Source of the DNA: Amblyornis subalaris
Taxonomy: Eukaryota > Chordata > Aves > Passeriformes > Ptilonorhynchidae
Direction: 5' to 3'
Length of the DNA: 64,000 nucleotides
Assembly: GCA_018881555.1 (NCBI GenBank)
Contig: JACAXG010000233.1
Location: 758,015 to 822,014, forward strand
Part shown: piece after piece, positions 48,195 to 59,500 of the stretch
Numbering within the stretch: position 1 is the stretch's first letter
How the letters are laid out: the number at the start of each line of letters is the position of its first letter
Made by a program: the position numbers and the translations under genes
The notes under the pieces: model-generated
Seen by the model: the letters and a program-made list of their open reading frames with translations, nothing else
The model's database searches: none
What the model was told of the DNA's origin: nothing

Positions 48195-48516
48195 GAAGAT
48201 TTGACAAGAGAGCTGGAGAGGGACTTTGGAAAGGGGCCTGGAGGGACAGGATGAGGGGGAATGGCTTCCCACTGTCAGAGGGCAGGGTTAGATGGGACGT
48301 GGGGAAGGAATTCCTAGCTGTGAGGGTGGTGACGCCCTGACACAGGTTGGCCAGAGAAGCTGTGGCTGCCCCTGGATCCCTGGAAGTGTCCAAGGCCAGG
48401 TTGGACAGGGCTTGGAGGCACCTCGGAGAGTGTAAGGTGTCCCTGCCCATGGCAGGGGGTGGAATGAGATGGGCCTTAAGGTCCCTTCTAACCCAAACCA
48501 TTCAGGGATCCTGTTA
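48195..48516 (+). mobile_element. CR1 LINE 3' fragment
   Basis: A sense CR1: GAGAGCTGGAGAGGGACTTT, GGCTTCCCACTGTCAGAGGG, TGGCCAGAGAAGCTGTGGCT, CCTGGATCCCTGGAAGTGTC, CCCTGCCCATGGCAGGGGG and a final CATTCAGGGATCCTGTTA. The antisense open frames here (48073-48501, 48288-48767) are artefacts of this repeat. Confidence 0.92.
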
Positions 48517-50107
48517 CAATGTTCTTGCTCCAAGTGCTGATCATTAGAGACACCCCTGCTTGGGCTCCTTGAGCCACTCTGAAGAGGGAAGTCTGCCTCA
48601 GGGCTGGGAGGATAAGGGAGGTCTGTTCTTAGGGGACCATCCCTTCCAGAAGACCAAGCTTTGGGGAGAACAGGCAGGAAACTCAGCTGCTCTCTAGGGT
48701 TCTGAAGTAGGAGTTGTGCTTGTGGAGCCTTGTACGTGTGAGGGAGAAATTGTCCTTCCTCAGGCAATGGAGTGACACCCTGATCTAGCTATAAAAGTGA
48801 GATGATGGGTTGGAAGCTATGGATGCATCAGGCATCATTCACTTTGGCAAAAGCAGTCCAAAAACCTGCCAGGTTTCCAGGCGTTTCTTGACCCTAATAG
48901 CCTAAAACCAAAGAGTATTAGGCAAGTTATGGAAAAAAAAAAAAAACACCCAAGCTGTTTTCTACGTGCCACTAGATTGTTGATCTACCAGTTAAACAGG
49001 AAAGGAAGAAGCAAACAACACCCCTCCCTTCTTTGGAAACTAAAGATTTTATACAACCTTTTCTACTGGTTTTATCCTTGCATATGTTGTCTAATTCAGC
49101 CAAGTAAAGGTCAAATGCCATCTTATATTTAGTCAATCTCAGGCTCTCTCCTGATGGATTGGGCTTGGTCTGCAAAAACTCTGCCTTCTGTGCTGGAAGA
49201 GCAGGAGTTTTCTGTATGATTGCACTTCTAGAATCACCTGACCACTGCAAATCCTTTCCCATTAGCAGACCTTTGGCCACCTTACCTGAAAATTTGTACC
49301 ATTGGTACTGGGACTACTGTAAAATTCAGCATCCTGGCTGCTTTTGTGTTTGATTCATTGTTAATTTTGGGGGTTTGGTGAGTTATTACTGTAATATTTA
49401 TTGTCTGTTATTATAACAGAATCTGCTAACAACTAGCAGTGTTTAAGGTAAAGCTCCACATCTTGAGAACAAGGCACAACAGCCTTGCCCTGAGCACCTG
49501 GATAATGAAGCATCAGCTCTGGACACATCCTGGCAGAAGCCATGGTGGCCCTGAGCCCTCAATATGGTGCAAATGTCCCCAGAGACTGACTTGGCAGGGC
49601 AGGATGTCCTGGATGCCACAAGGTTGGTTGTCTGGGTTAGGCTGGAGGGGGCTGGGAATTCTTTTGGGCTTGGCTGGACGGCTGACTTTTAAGAGTTACT
49701 CATTCCTGATGCCTTTGCACAGGTCATTCATGACACTCAGATGTGTGTGAAGGGTTCAGGGAAAGGAGCATGAAGGCAGGGAGTTTCCCTGTTCTTTTCA
49801 CTTTCAGGAAAGGAGCCTGTTGGCAGGACATCCCCGGGCTGCCGTGACATCACCAGGCAAGTGCTCCAGGCCATCCTCCCGCATGAGACATCAGTACACG
49901 TCACCAGCATCGTTCATCGCCTGATAACAGCTCTGTCAGCTGAAGATAATGGTATTTCACAGACAAAAGGGCAACTCTTACACCCTCCATTGACCCCAGC
50001 AGCAGAGCTGTACTTCCTGCTGTGACTTTGGGAACACCGACTCATAAGGAGCAGCGCAGGGAGCTGCCGTGGGCAGTGGAGGTTGAAAGTTACTACCGAG
50101 TGTGTGT

Positions 50108-50400
50108 GTTGGAAGGGACCTTCAAGATCCAAGGGCTGGAGCCCCTCTGCTCTGGAGCCAGGCTGGGAGAGCTGGGGCTGTTCACCTGCAGAAGAGAAGG
50201 CTCCAGGGAGACCTCAGAGCCCCTGCAAGTACCTAAAGGGGCTCCAGGAGAGCTGGAGAGGGACTTGGGACAAGGGATGGAGGGACAGAACAAGGGGGAA
50301 TGGCTTCCCAGTGCCAGAGGGCAGGGTTAGATGGGATATTGGGAAGGAATTCCTGGCTGTGAGGGTGGTGAGGCCCTGGCACAGGTTGGCCAGAGAAGTG
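50108..50400 (+). mobile_element. Rearranged CR1: internal segment plus inverted 3' tip
   Basis: A sense internal CR1 segment (about 50131-50400: AGGCTGGGAGAGCTGGGGC, CTCCAGGGAGACCTCAGAGC, GGCACAGGTTGGCCAGAGAA) lacks its own 3' end. Directly upstream, 50108-50129 reads GTTGGAAGGGACCTTCAAGA, which is the antisense 3' tip of CR1. Read on the minus strand this is an inverted 5' piece followed by a sense 3' end. Confidence 0.8.
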
Positions 50401-52168
50401 GATGGGGCCGTGGCAGTGGCTGCAGAGTTGCATGAGCTATCCCAAAAGCAGCAACCCATGAGCTACATCACTCCTTTGCAAGCCCCTGACTACAAATCTT
50501 GGCATCCCTTCACTGGGAATACCGGGGGATCTCCCTGGAGTGACAGAGTTGTAAAAATGCTTTGCTCTGCGAGGGCAGTTAACCCCGAGCTGCGAGGCTC
50601 CAGCTGAGATTGCAGCTCGTAAGCATTCAGTCATCGATGCTGGGTTATTGCTGGGTGGATGCATTTCGGATGTTAGGGCTGTGCAAATGAATTACTCCGA
50701 GGAGCCATGTTTGGTATTGCAGGCACTGCTACCACCCGTGGACTGTGCCAGCACTTACATGTACTCAGATAAATGAAAATGTCACTATTGGTGAATCCTT
50801 CCAGATCACGAATCCGATACACCGTGGAGCTGCCAAACTGGGACAATTTGAATGAGAGATTTAAAGAAGAGAGATTTTTTTTTTAATGCTGCTGAAGCGC
50901 ACGGCATAATCCTTCATCATCACTTTAAAAACTGTCTTAAAATTAATCCAAAATGAATATGTCTTGGCAGACGTGATGAAATGCTCAGCTGTACATAATG
51001 TTTTTGCCAGATGTCTTGGCAAACTAAATGGCAGACTTCAGTCTTCCTTACAGTCACTTTGTGCTGCTGAAAACCCTGAATGTGATGGCACCCGGAGAAA
51101 ATTGAGGATCTGGAGAGGAGCAGTGACAAAGTAGGTGACGTCCCAATGATGCTATCCTGGCCCCTCCTCTTATTTATGAAACGACGAAAAAATGCTTTTC
51201 AGAGAGCAAAACAGCTTATTAAAAACTGGCAATTTAAACTAGGAACAGCTGTCCTCGCCCTGCTGCTTCTATTTTTGTCCCTGAAGCCTTTGTCGGGGTC
51301 CATCCCCTCTCCCAGTGCAGCTCCTGCATCCCAGTCTGCAGTGCCCCCCTCTGTGAATCCTGCTGTGTGTGGGAGCTCAGGGCACAGGGGACCAGCGGTG
51401 CTCACTCCACCAGAGCTGTCTGTCCCTATTTAAGGACCATATCAGCTGCAGAATAAGGGGAATAAACCACTCGGGGCAAACTCATATGTGAAGATTCAAA
51501 GCCTCTTCCAAAACAGGTGCTTGAAGACCTAAAAATGTGGGGTTTTTCCTAAAACAGCCTTGTGTGCTGTTTTGTTGCGCAGGCTTTTCCTACAGGAGAG
51601 AAAGCCCACCGTCATTCCTTAATGTGGGATATTCAGTATCCAATATATTTACTGGACTGAGCTTCAGATTAAATGTCCTACTTTGTGCCTTGTGTCCTGT
51701 CCATATTGTTGGAGTGGTGGGCAGAGGAGCAGAGAAGCAGCAGAGCCATTTTCACCCTGAAGCGAAGCTTTTTGTGGTGGCTCCGGGAAAAGTACACCTC
51801 ACCTTCTCCCCCAAAAAAGCAGCTTTGGCATCTGCAGTCTTGCAAGTTTTTCCGAACTGAAATACGAAGTGAAAATTAAATTTAAGTTCTTTTCTTTCTC
51901 CTAAATCAAATCCTACAGGCGCCAATTGCCCTTTAAAAGGTCAAGCTTTTAGCCCACAAAATTGTAATCAATACGTTATTGACCTAAACAATAGCCATAA
52001 ACTTCAGGCTGCCTTTGTCTCCTCGCTTGGCTTCTCCTCCTTCCTGGAGGAGCATGTTTGGGCCAGGAAAGTGGCCCTGGCAAAGGTGGGATAAAGAGCG
52101 CCCATAAAACCTCATGTCCACAGCAGGGCTGGAGAAACACAAGCATCACCAGCACCCAGAGAGCAGGA

Positions 52169-52670
52169 TTGCCTCCTTCCTGCCTGCCTGCCTTCCTGCT
52201 TTCCTGGCTGCCTTCCTGCCTTCTTGCCTGCCTTCCCTGTCTGCCTTCCTGCCTGTCTGCCTTCCTGCTTTCCTGCCTGCCTTCCTGCCCTCCTGCCTGC
52301 CTTCCTGCCTTCCTGCTTTCCTGCCTGCCTGTCTGCCTTCCTGCTTTCCTGCCTACCTTCCTGCCTTCTTGCCTGCCTTCCCTGCCTGCCTTCCTGCCTG
52401 CCTGCCTTCCTGCTTTCCTGCCTGCCTTCCTGCCCTCCTGCCTGCCTTCCTGCCTTCCTCCCTTCCTGCCTTCCTGCCTGCCTGCCTTCTTGCCAGCCTT
52501 CCCTGCCTGCCTTCCTGCCTGCCTTCCCTGCCTACCTTCTTGCCTGCCTTCCCTGCCTGCCTTCCCTGTCTGCCTTCCCTGCCTGCCTTCCCTGCCTGCC
52601 TGCCTTTCTTCCTTCCTTCCTGCCTGCCTGCCTTCCCTGCCTTCCCTCCCTTCCCTGCCTTTCTTTCATT
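52169..52670 (+). repeat. CCTT/CCTG tetranucleotide array with 145-bp higher-order period
   Basis: About 500 bp built from CCTG, CCTT and CCCT units, almost free of A on the plus strand. A marker variant GCCTTCCTGCTTTCC occurs at 52190, 52259, 52335 and 52404; both pairs (52190/52335 and 52259/52404) are spaced exactly 145 bp. Open frames of 154-229 codons through it, rich in Pro, Cys, Leu, Ala and Phe, arise because stop codons need an A. They are not genes. Confidence 0.95.
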
Positions 52671-53353
52671 TCAGGGAGGACACATTAGCAATTGAGAAGC
52701 CACTTGCCCATCTTACAGAAACAATTCTGTCGGACCAAAGATTTTAATAAATGTTCTCGCAGATGTTTAAGTCTGTTTGATTTCCTACGTATCCATCCCT
52801 AGCACAGATCCAGATGTTTTCCAGCAGCACTTCTTCCCCTCCTCACCACGCTGTGTTTCCCTGTTCAGTTAGGTGTCACACAGGACCTACAACCACACCA
52901 GAGCCACACCAGCAAGTGACCAAGGGTCCCACATCCAGGTCGCCGTGGCCGCCAGGGCCAAGGGTGGCCTTGGGAGGATGGAGGTGATGCTCTCCAGAGC
53001 AGAGGGGCAGAGTCTGGCCTGTGTCTCCCCACAGCAGGGAAGAAGGTAAGAGGCTGGAGCACGGGCATGGATGGGTTGATGCCACATTTGAGGGTACCAG
53101 CTTCCCCACTGGTGTGTACCAGAGACAGATGGCAGAGGCCCTTCTTGACTGTTTGGGGAAGAAACAGGTATTTTCAAGCGATACCTTCCTGCTTGTTGTC
53201 ATTGACTCTGTGCAGCCAAGTGACAGTCTGGTGAGTACCCAGAGGAGCAGTGCTAGAGAATTAGCCAGAAACCACAGTCCTAACCCAAAGAGTGATTAAT
53301 TAGGAAGAAATTGCACCGACTAGGAAGGGGTTGAGCCTAGACAGGCAGCTTGG

Positions 53354-53431
53354 ATGTGTATGTATGTGTATAGTGTGCATATGTCTATATTCTGTACGTA
53401 TATATATATGTAGTATTTACGTATACACATG
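53354..53431. repeat. TG/TA microsatellite
   Basis: An interrupted TGTATGTATGTGTATAG-type sequence leading into a TATATATATATG run and GTATTTACGTATACACATG. Confidence 0.65.
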
Positions 53432-55514
53432 TCAAAATGGCACATCATTGTTATTTATGATTCATTTTATGATAGGTTATCTATAAAATGACCCCCTTTG
53501 ATGGTACCACCCTGTCTGGCGAAGGGCCACATGTGGAAGCACAGCACTGGCTGGGTTTGGGTGGGTGCCCTGTGGAACACCACAAGGAGGCAAAGGACGA
53601 GTAGTGGCCACAGGTGACACCGCAGCTGCATTTGGGGCAGGACTTTGAGGTGACACCAGGCTTTTCCAGTTTTTGAGTGGCACGGGAAGGGCTGGGGTGG
53701 GTGGCAGGGCAGCATACCCCGAGTCACGAGGCTGCCGGTGCCAGACTTGCCTCCTCCGTTACCTTGTGCCGTGCGCACATTTATGTTGTGGCTACGAGCA
53801 TTAAGTGAGGGCAGATTAGCTGTGTTTGTACAGCTGCCAACCTCGCTGTTGTGACATTTCCATCTGCCCCGCTGTTGTATAACCCTCTGCTCCTGATGAA
53901 ATTAAGAGCGAGGAAGAAATCCCTTCCTCCCCCAACCATCACGCCAGGGCAGCTCACCCCCAGCCTTGGACATCAAGTTCCAACGCCTTCCTCCAGCCTA
54001 AACCTGAAATCCCCCGTCTTGCCCTGTGGCCTTGGGCTGCTCTGCAGTCAACAGAGATCAAAAGCCTTGTTTGTACCGGTGTGCTTCAGCATCACATCTG
54101 GCTCTGATAAGCTTCAAGGGCTGACAATCCCCTTCAGGACAAAACAATTTAGGACCTGGTCCTGGGAAGGCTGTTTTTCACCTTTCTGGTGTGCACCGGC
54201 GGCAGCCATCAGCAAGGGCAGCAGCCACCCATGCCATGGCAGACGCTTACCCTCACTCCTCCCTCCGCAAAGGTAGGGTAGGATAGAGAGCATCCCTGAA
54301 ATGTTCCAAATCACAGCCTGCAAAGGCCTGGCTGGTGGACCCAGAGCTTTTTCCTTCAGTCTGGAGCTCAGATCTGGGGTCGTGAAGGTGGCCTGCTACA
54401 CCTTTTTCCCAGTCAGTGCCCCCAGCCCCATGACGGACCATGAGGACCAGAAGTTGTCCATTGAATCCTCTTGATTTAAGAGACTCAGAGGAGGATTTGT
54501 CACTTTGCACTCCGAGTTTAAGTCCAGGTGGAGAGGGGTTAGGCTCAGGGCAGGTGGAGAGGGATTGGGGCTTTAACTGATGCCTTTGCAGCACTGCCCC
54601 TCCAAATTTAAAGAGTATCTTTAGTAGCTTTCTCCTACCTCAGCAGTAACCCTTGAGACGGCAGCTTGGTGGGGTGCGTGTGGGAGATGATGAAAGACAG
54701 GGAGATGAAGAAACTTGTACTAAACACACTGCTGGCTCTTGGCCTGAGACGCTGGGCCTGCTCGAGGCCTTGCCAAGATCGTTCTCTCTGGGAGGATACG
54801 CCGATGATGACAGCCAGGTATTTCTTTGATGCAATTCTGTGTATTAATGGGGAAAGTACGTGAAGTCCCGTTTCCCCGAACACCACGGGGCCGAGTCGGC
54901 TGCCACAGCCTGGAGCCCAAGCCCGAGCCTGCCTGGAGCCACCCCTGCACTCCCCGGGTGCCTCCCCACGCCCTCGCCTCGTGCTGCGTTTCCCCGCATC
55001 CCTTTCTGGAACCTCCCTGGCACTTTGCTGGCTTGTTCTTTGCTTTCTCATCCCTCTGACATACTTAAAATATACACACCCCCCCTTCTGTGCAACCCAA
55101 CCAGGGCCCTGGGAGGATGAGCAGTCTCTCCTCCATCCTTTACAGAAATTCCCAGGGAAATTTCTCAGTTTTGAGCGGTTTCGAGCAATTTCCATGGTAG
55201 TTCATGGCCTGCATGAGAGTTTTTCACGAAACAAGGGTGAGAATGTCTTCCTTCCTTTAGCCCCAAGGCAATGTAGCAAATTGGCCAACTTGATGCTCAG
55301 CTTTAGCACTCTTGGATAAAAGAAGGGACTGATGGTGGCACAACTGGAGCCTCTTGGAAAAGAGGAGGTGCTCTGCAAGGAACCTGGGTCCTGCCTGGTG
55401 GAAAGGGCCTCTCACCACCACCACTGTCCCCAGAGAGCAATCCCATGGGATGTCCAGCCCACACTGACCCTGGGAATGGAGCAGAATTAGCCAGGAGTTG
55501 CCTCTGGGGTCAGT

Positions 55515-55724
55515 CAGCACTTGTGACAGAAAGACTTTTTTCCCAGAGAGATTGTGGTTTCCCCGTTCCTGGAAGTGTTCTAGGTCAGGTTGGATGGGGC
55601 TTGGAGCAACCTGGGATAGTGGAAGGTGTCCCTGCCCATGGCAAGTGGTTGGAATGAGATGATCTTTAAGGTCCCTTCCAATCCAAACCATTGTGGGATT
55701 CTGTGGTTTTACGATTCTGTGAAA
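55515..55724 (+). mobile_element. CR1 LINE 3' fragment
   Basis: A sense CR1 3' end: GTTCCTGGAAGTGTTCTAGG, GGTTGGATGGGGCTTGGAGC, GGTGTCCCTGCCCATGGC, GATGATCTTTAAGGTCCC and a terminal ACGATTCTGTGAA. Confidence 0.9.
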
Positions 55725-55884
55725 AATCCCATCTCAGGGTGGAGAGGAAAACCCAAGGAGAGGTTTGCAAAGACCAGACCACCTGGAGGCTGCCCGGAAC
55801 TGGGAGGGGCAGGAATCTGCGCAAGCCATGCCTGGACATTTCTCTGGGTGGATGCTCAGAGGGATACAGGGACCAACAACTGCA

Positions 55885-56500
55885 GCAATGCAGTGGAGGA
55901 GAAAAGAGAGTTTATTTCTTGGGAGGGAAAGGTACAGAATTTGGGGGTCGGCCCAAGATAAATTTGTGCATGGGCTGTCCCGCGAAGAGAGAGGAACCCG
56001 GGGAGCCACTCAGGACGTTGAGTAGCCCAGGTTTTGACAAGGCTTGTAGCGTGACTTGTTTTTCCTGGGAAAATGTATCCTTCTTTTGCAGCATTCATGA
56101 GAGTGGCCCACGCACGGAGCAACATAAGTCGGGAATGGCCTTTTCTGGCCGCGGTGCTCGGGACAGAATGTCTCGGAACATAATGAATGAGACACAAATG
56201 TGTGACTGGCGCTGACGCCGCTCTGCCTTACCCTGTCAGGTTCCCGGCGTGAGTCGGGGGTCAGGGCCAGCACTCTCACACATGAAGCAGCACAATGGAG
56301 ATAGAGACCTCTTTTTGTGCACGACAGACCCCTGTGGCTCCCTCGTGGGGCAGCACACTGGACAGTGAGCACACCGAACGCACGGAGCGAGAGAGCCGAA
56401 CATCTGGACTGCTGTTCAGTAAACAAGACATGGGCAAGTCACGCCCCTCCAGATAAGCTCTTGTTCAACGTGAAAGCTTGCCACAGAAATTTGGAAAAGG
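55885..56500 (-). mobile_element. Possible LTR relic (minus strand)
   Basis: A CpG-rich block unlike its surroundings. On the minus strand it contains AAGAAATAAACTCTCTTTTC (near 55897-55916), which resembles the AATAAA plus CT-rich R/U5 region of retroviral LTRs. It lacks clear TG…CA ends, target-site duplications or internal retroviral coding sequence that I can recognise. A GC-rich non-repeat or old exon is possible. Confidence 0.3.
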
Positions 56501-57704
56501 AGGTGGAAGGAGCGGGACAGGACTCTTATTATGCTTGGAAACTATTTAAATATGTCAATATTAAGGGAGCGTAATTACCACTCAAGCAATTCCAGCAAAC
56601 AAGTCAGTAACAGTGCCTGCCTTACGGGAAGTGCATTTCCTCTTGGCAGTCTCCCGGCTGGGGATTATCGAGTGTGCAGCTCTCCCCCCATCCCCTTCAC
56701 CGCTGGCACTGGGGGGATCAGCACCTCCCAGCCAGGCACGGCCATGGAGTGATGGGCTGGGGGCTGCACGTGAGGGACCATGAGGGTCAACCTAACCTCT
56801 TGGAAGTGATGCCCTAACCCTTGACAAGGTCTGCTGTGGGTCTGAGGGCGTTGAGGAGCCCCATCCCATGCTGTCCCTGGGATCAGTGGTGACCATCATT
56901 TCTGTGGCCAAGATCACCAAGAGCAGCTCGGTGCTGCTCTGCTTCCCAGAGCATCTGCTTGGATCTTCCCTTGCAGCCACACAGTGGAAAGAGTCAGAGG
57001 AAGGAGAGGGCTGCGGTTCAGGGGCTGGACTCCGTACCCAGATGTCCTGAGTCAGCTCCCACCATCACCACTGATGTCCATGTCATGTCAGACAGGTTAC
57101 TTTGCCCTCGGTGATGCTGGCTCCGGCCTCAAAAAGCCCTTCTGTGGTCCAGCGGTGTGGCAATGCAGGGTCACTCTCCGGCTTGGGGAAGTTACTCAGG
57201 GCCTTTGACTCCTGGTTTGAAAACACTGAACCCAAAAGTCAGGTTCCTTGAACCATTAGTCACTGAAGAAACCACAGCTTCCCAAAGCTGCTGAGAACCT
57301 TCCCAGGGCTGCCGGAAGGGACAGCCTCCCCCTCCTGTTGGAGATGCTCGGGGTGCATCCGGACTGGCTTGTGGTCCAGAGAGACACTGAAACTGGATAA
57401 TTCCTGGGAACGATGGGAATGATCTCATGGGAAAGCTGCCCTGTGAAGTGGCCACCCTGCAGCTGTCCCCTCTGGGATCACCCACAGGTGCTGCTGACCA
57501 CTCAGCCACCCAATGCCATTTACACAATGACCCACTAAGGACACAAAAAGTCCCAATCTTCAACCAAAGCAGTGCAATTAACCTCATCACTCGTTAGAGA
57601 GGGCCTGTGCATAATCCTCATTACTGAATCTGGGTGTTTTCCAACATCTCTGTCTGCGGTGCAAGTCCTTTCATCCACACAGTGCAGATGGTGAACCAGG
57701 ATCT

Positions 57705-57772
57705 CAGGAGTTTGGAACGAGACGAGCTTTAAGTTCCCTTTCAACCCAAACCATTCTGGGATTCTATGATTT
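57705..57772 (+). mobile_element. CR1 LINE 3' tip
   Basis: A sense CR1 terminus: GACGAGCTTTAAGTTCCC, TTCAACCCAAACCATTCTGG and GATTCTATGAT. Confidence 0.8.
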
Positions 57773-58584
57773 TGCCACCCCTTTGACTAGTTCTGAATTG
57801 CACTGACTCAGCATTGCCCAGGACGTTCTTTACAAGCCTGATGTGAAGTGTGTGAGTGCTCATTATTGTGCATAACACATGGACCATAGTATGAACCCTT
57901 TTAAATTCGTTAAAAGCACTTGAATATTTTTAATTAAGTCTTTTTCTTTTTTTTTCAATGCCCTCCCAGTTTGAGCCCTAATCCCGTTTAACGTCTGCAG
58001 AGGAGCTGTAACAAAAGATTAGCTCATGTTTAATGTCTGGTTAGTGCCCGAAAGGCATCTTGAAAATGTAAAATGACACGGAAATGCCGAATAATCATAT
58101 TTTTGTTGTCAACACTCCCCTTGAGCAATGCCCTTAAGCCTGACAAATGCTTGCTGCAAGCGAAGCAAACATCCTCTCATTGTATTTGAACAGTCACATC
58201 CCCTGCCCTGACGTTCAGAGTGCCCACTGCGACAGGGCCTGGCTGGCTGGGGACGTTATTTTTGCTGGGGTTTTGAGTCTCCTCACAATTTCTCATTGCA
58301 AAGCTTGAATTTCTGCCCCTTGCTCAACCCCTGCCTGCATAGCATGTAGGAGCCCAGAGGGTGAGGGTCTACTGTGTATGCCTCAAACACCCAGAGCTGG
58401 ATGGCTGTGGAGCCAGCCAAGGATTGTTGGGAATAGCAGCCAAGGACTGTTGGTAAGAACACACATGAGAAAGACCAGGATGTGGCTGGAGAAGGGGCCA
58501 TATGGAGGAAGGGCAGCACTTTTTTGGGACAAACTTCCTTCTTCTGGCTCTGGAGAAAAGCACAACCAGGCTCAGCACAGGAAT

Positions 58585-59500
58585 AAGGTCAAGAGGTGGG
58601 TATGGACTTCAGCAATGCCTTTGACACCATCTCCCATGTCATTCTCCTGGAAAAGCTGCAGCCCAGGGCTTGGACAGGGTCACTCTTGGCTGGCTTCAGA
58701 CCTGGCTGATGGATGGGCGCAGAGAGTGGTGGGGAATGGGGGCACATTGAGTTGAGCAGACATTAGTGGGGTTCCCCAGGGCTCAGGATCAGAGTCACAC
58801 CAAGCTCCTGCAGCTCCAGGCTGGGGCAGAGGGGCTGGAGAACTGGGAAAGGCTCTGGCAGTGCTGGACCAGCAGCTGGACATGAGCCAAGGGGTGCCCA
58901 GGTGGGCAGGAGGCCAATGGCCCCTGGGCTGTCCCAGCCATGGGGTGGCCACAGCCCCAGGGCAGTGCCCGTGCCCTGTGCTGGCCCTGCTGAGGCACCT
59001 CCAGTGCTGGGGACAGCTCTGGGACCCTCAGGACAAGAGAGACATTGAGGGGCTGGAGCGTGTCCAGGGAAGGGAATGGAGCTGGGGAAGGGGCTGGAGC
59101 ACCAGGAGTGGCTGAGGGAGCTGGGAAAGGGGCTCAGCCTGGAGAAAAGGAGGCTCAGGGGGAATCTTCTGGCTCTGCAGAACTCCCTGACAGGAGGGAG
59201 CAGCCAGGGGGGGCCGGGCTCTGCTCCCAAGGAACAGGGACAGGAGGAGAGGAAACAACCTCAAGTTGTGCCAGGGGAAGTTTAGATTAGATATTAGGGA
59301 AAATTTCTTCATGGAAAGGGTTATCCAGCCCTGGCACAGCAGCCCAGGGCAGTGGTGGTGTGCCCACCTCAGGAGGGATTTAAAAGCCATGTGGATGTGG
59401 CACTTGGGGACATGGGTCAGCGGTGGCCTTGGCAGTGCTGGGGGAATGGTTGGACTTGATGGTTTTGAAGGTCTTTTCCAAACTAAAATTATTCTGATTC
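58585..59500 (+). mobile_element. CR1 LINE, longest copy, at right inverted-repeat boundary
   Basis: About 0.9 kb of sense CR1 that includes decayed reverse-transcriptase C-terminal coding sequence. From about 58608 it can be read as DFSNAFDTISHVILLEKLQP before stops and gaps; this matches the DFSKAFDT-type motif of CR1 ORF2. It continues through GGACATTGAGG-type sequence and the [14 protein letters not shown] reading to the 3' end. The part from 59075 on is the right arm of the inverted repeat. It is defective. Confidence 0.92.

Larger units (their letters stand above)
47725..58584. other. Intergenic region downstream of DYM
   Basis: I recognise no protein-coding gene here. The segment holds five CR1 fragments, all sense on the plus strand or rearranged (one is the tip at 57705-57772). 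It also holds the CCTT/CCTG array (52169-52670), a TA/TG microsatellite (53354-53431) and a CpG-rich possible LTR relic (55885-56500). In mammals the 3' side of DYM faces SMAD7; if that order holds, distal SMAD7 regulatory elements could lie here, but nothing in the sequence proves it. Open frames of 90-190 codons here fall in repeats or in stop-poor GC-rich sequence. Confidence 0.6.

Noticed and set aside
48073..48767. Overlapping minus-strand open frames of 142 and 159 codons
   Set aside because: They are antisense read-through of the CR1 at 48195-48516 and adjacent GC-rich sequence.
52058..52747. Open frames of 154-229 codons rich in Pro, Cys, Leu and Phe
   Set aside because: They run through the CCTT/CCTG array, where stop codons are nearly impossible because the plus strand lacks A. 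All three frames are open, so this is a repeat artefact.
54635..55195. 186-codon minus-strand open frame downstream of DYM
   Set aside because: The region is GC-rich and poor in stops, and the plus strand is equally open. The peptide resembles no family I know and there is no splice or promoter context. I leave it uncalled.
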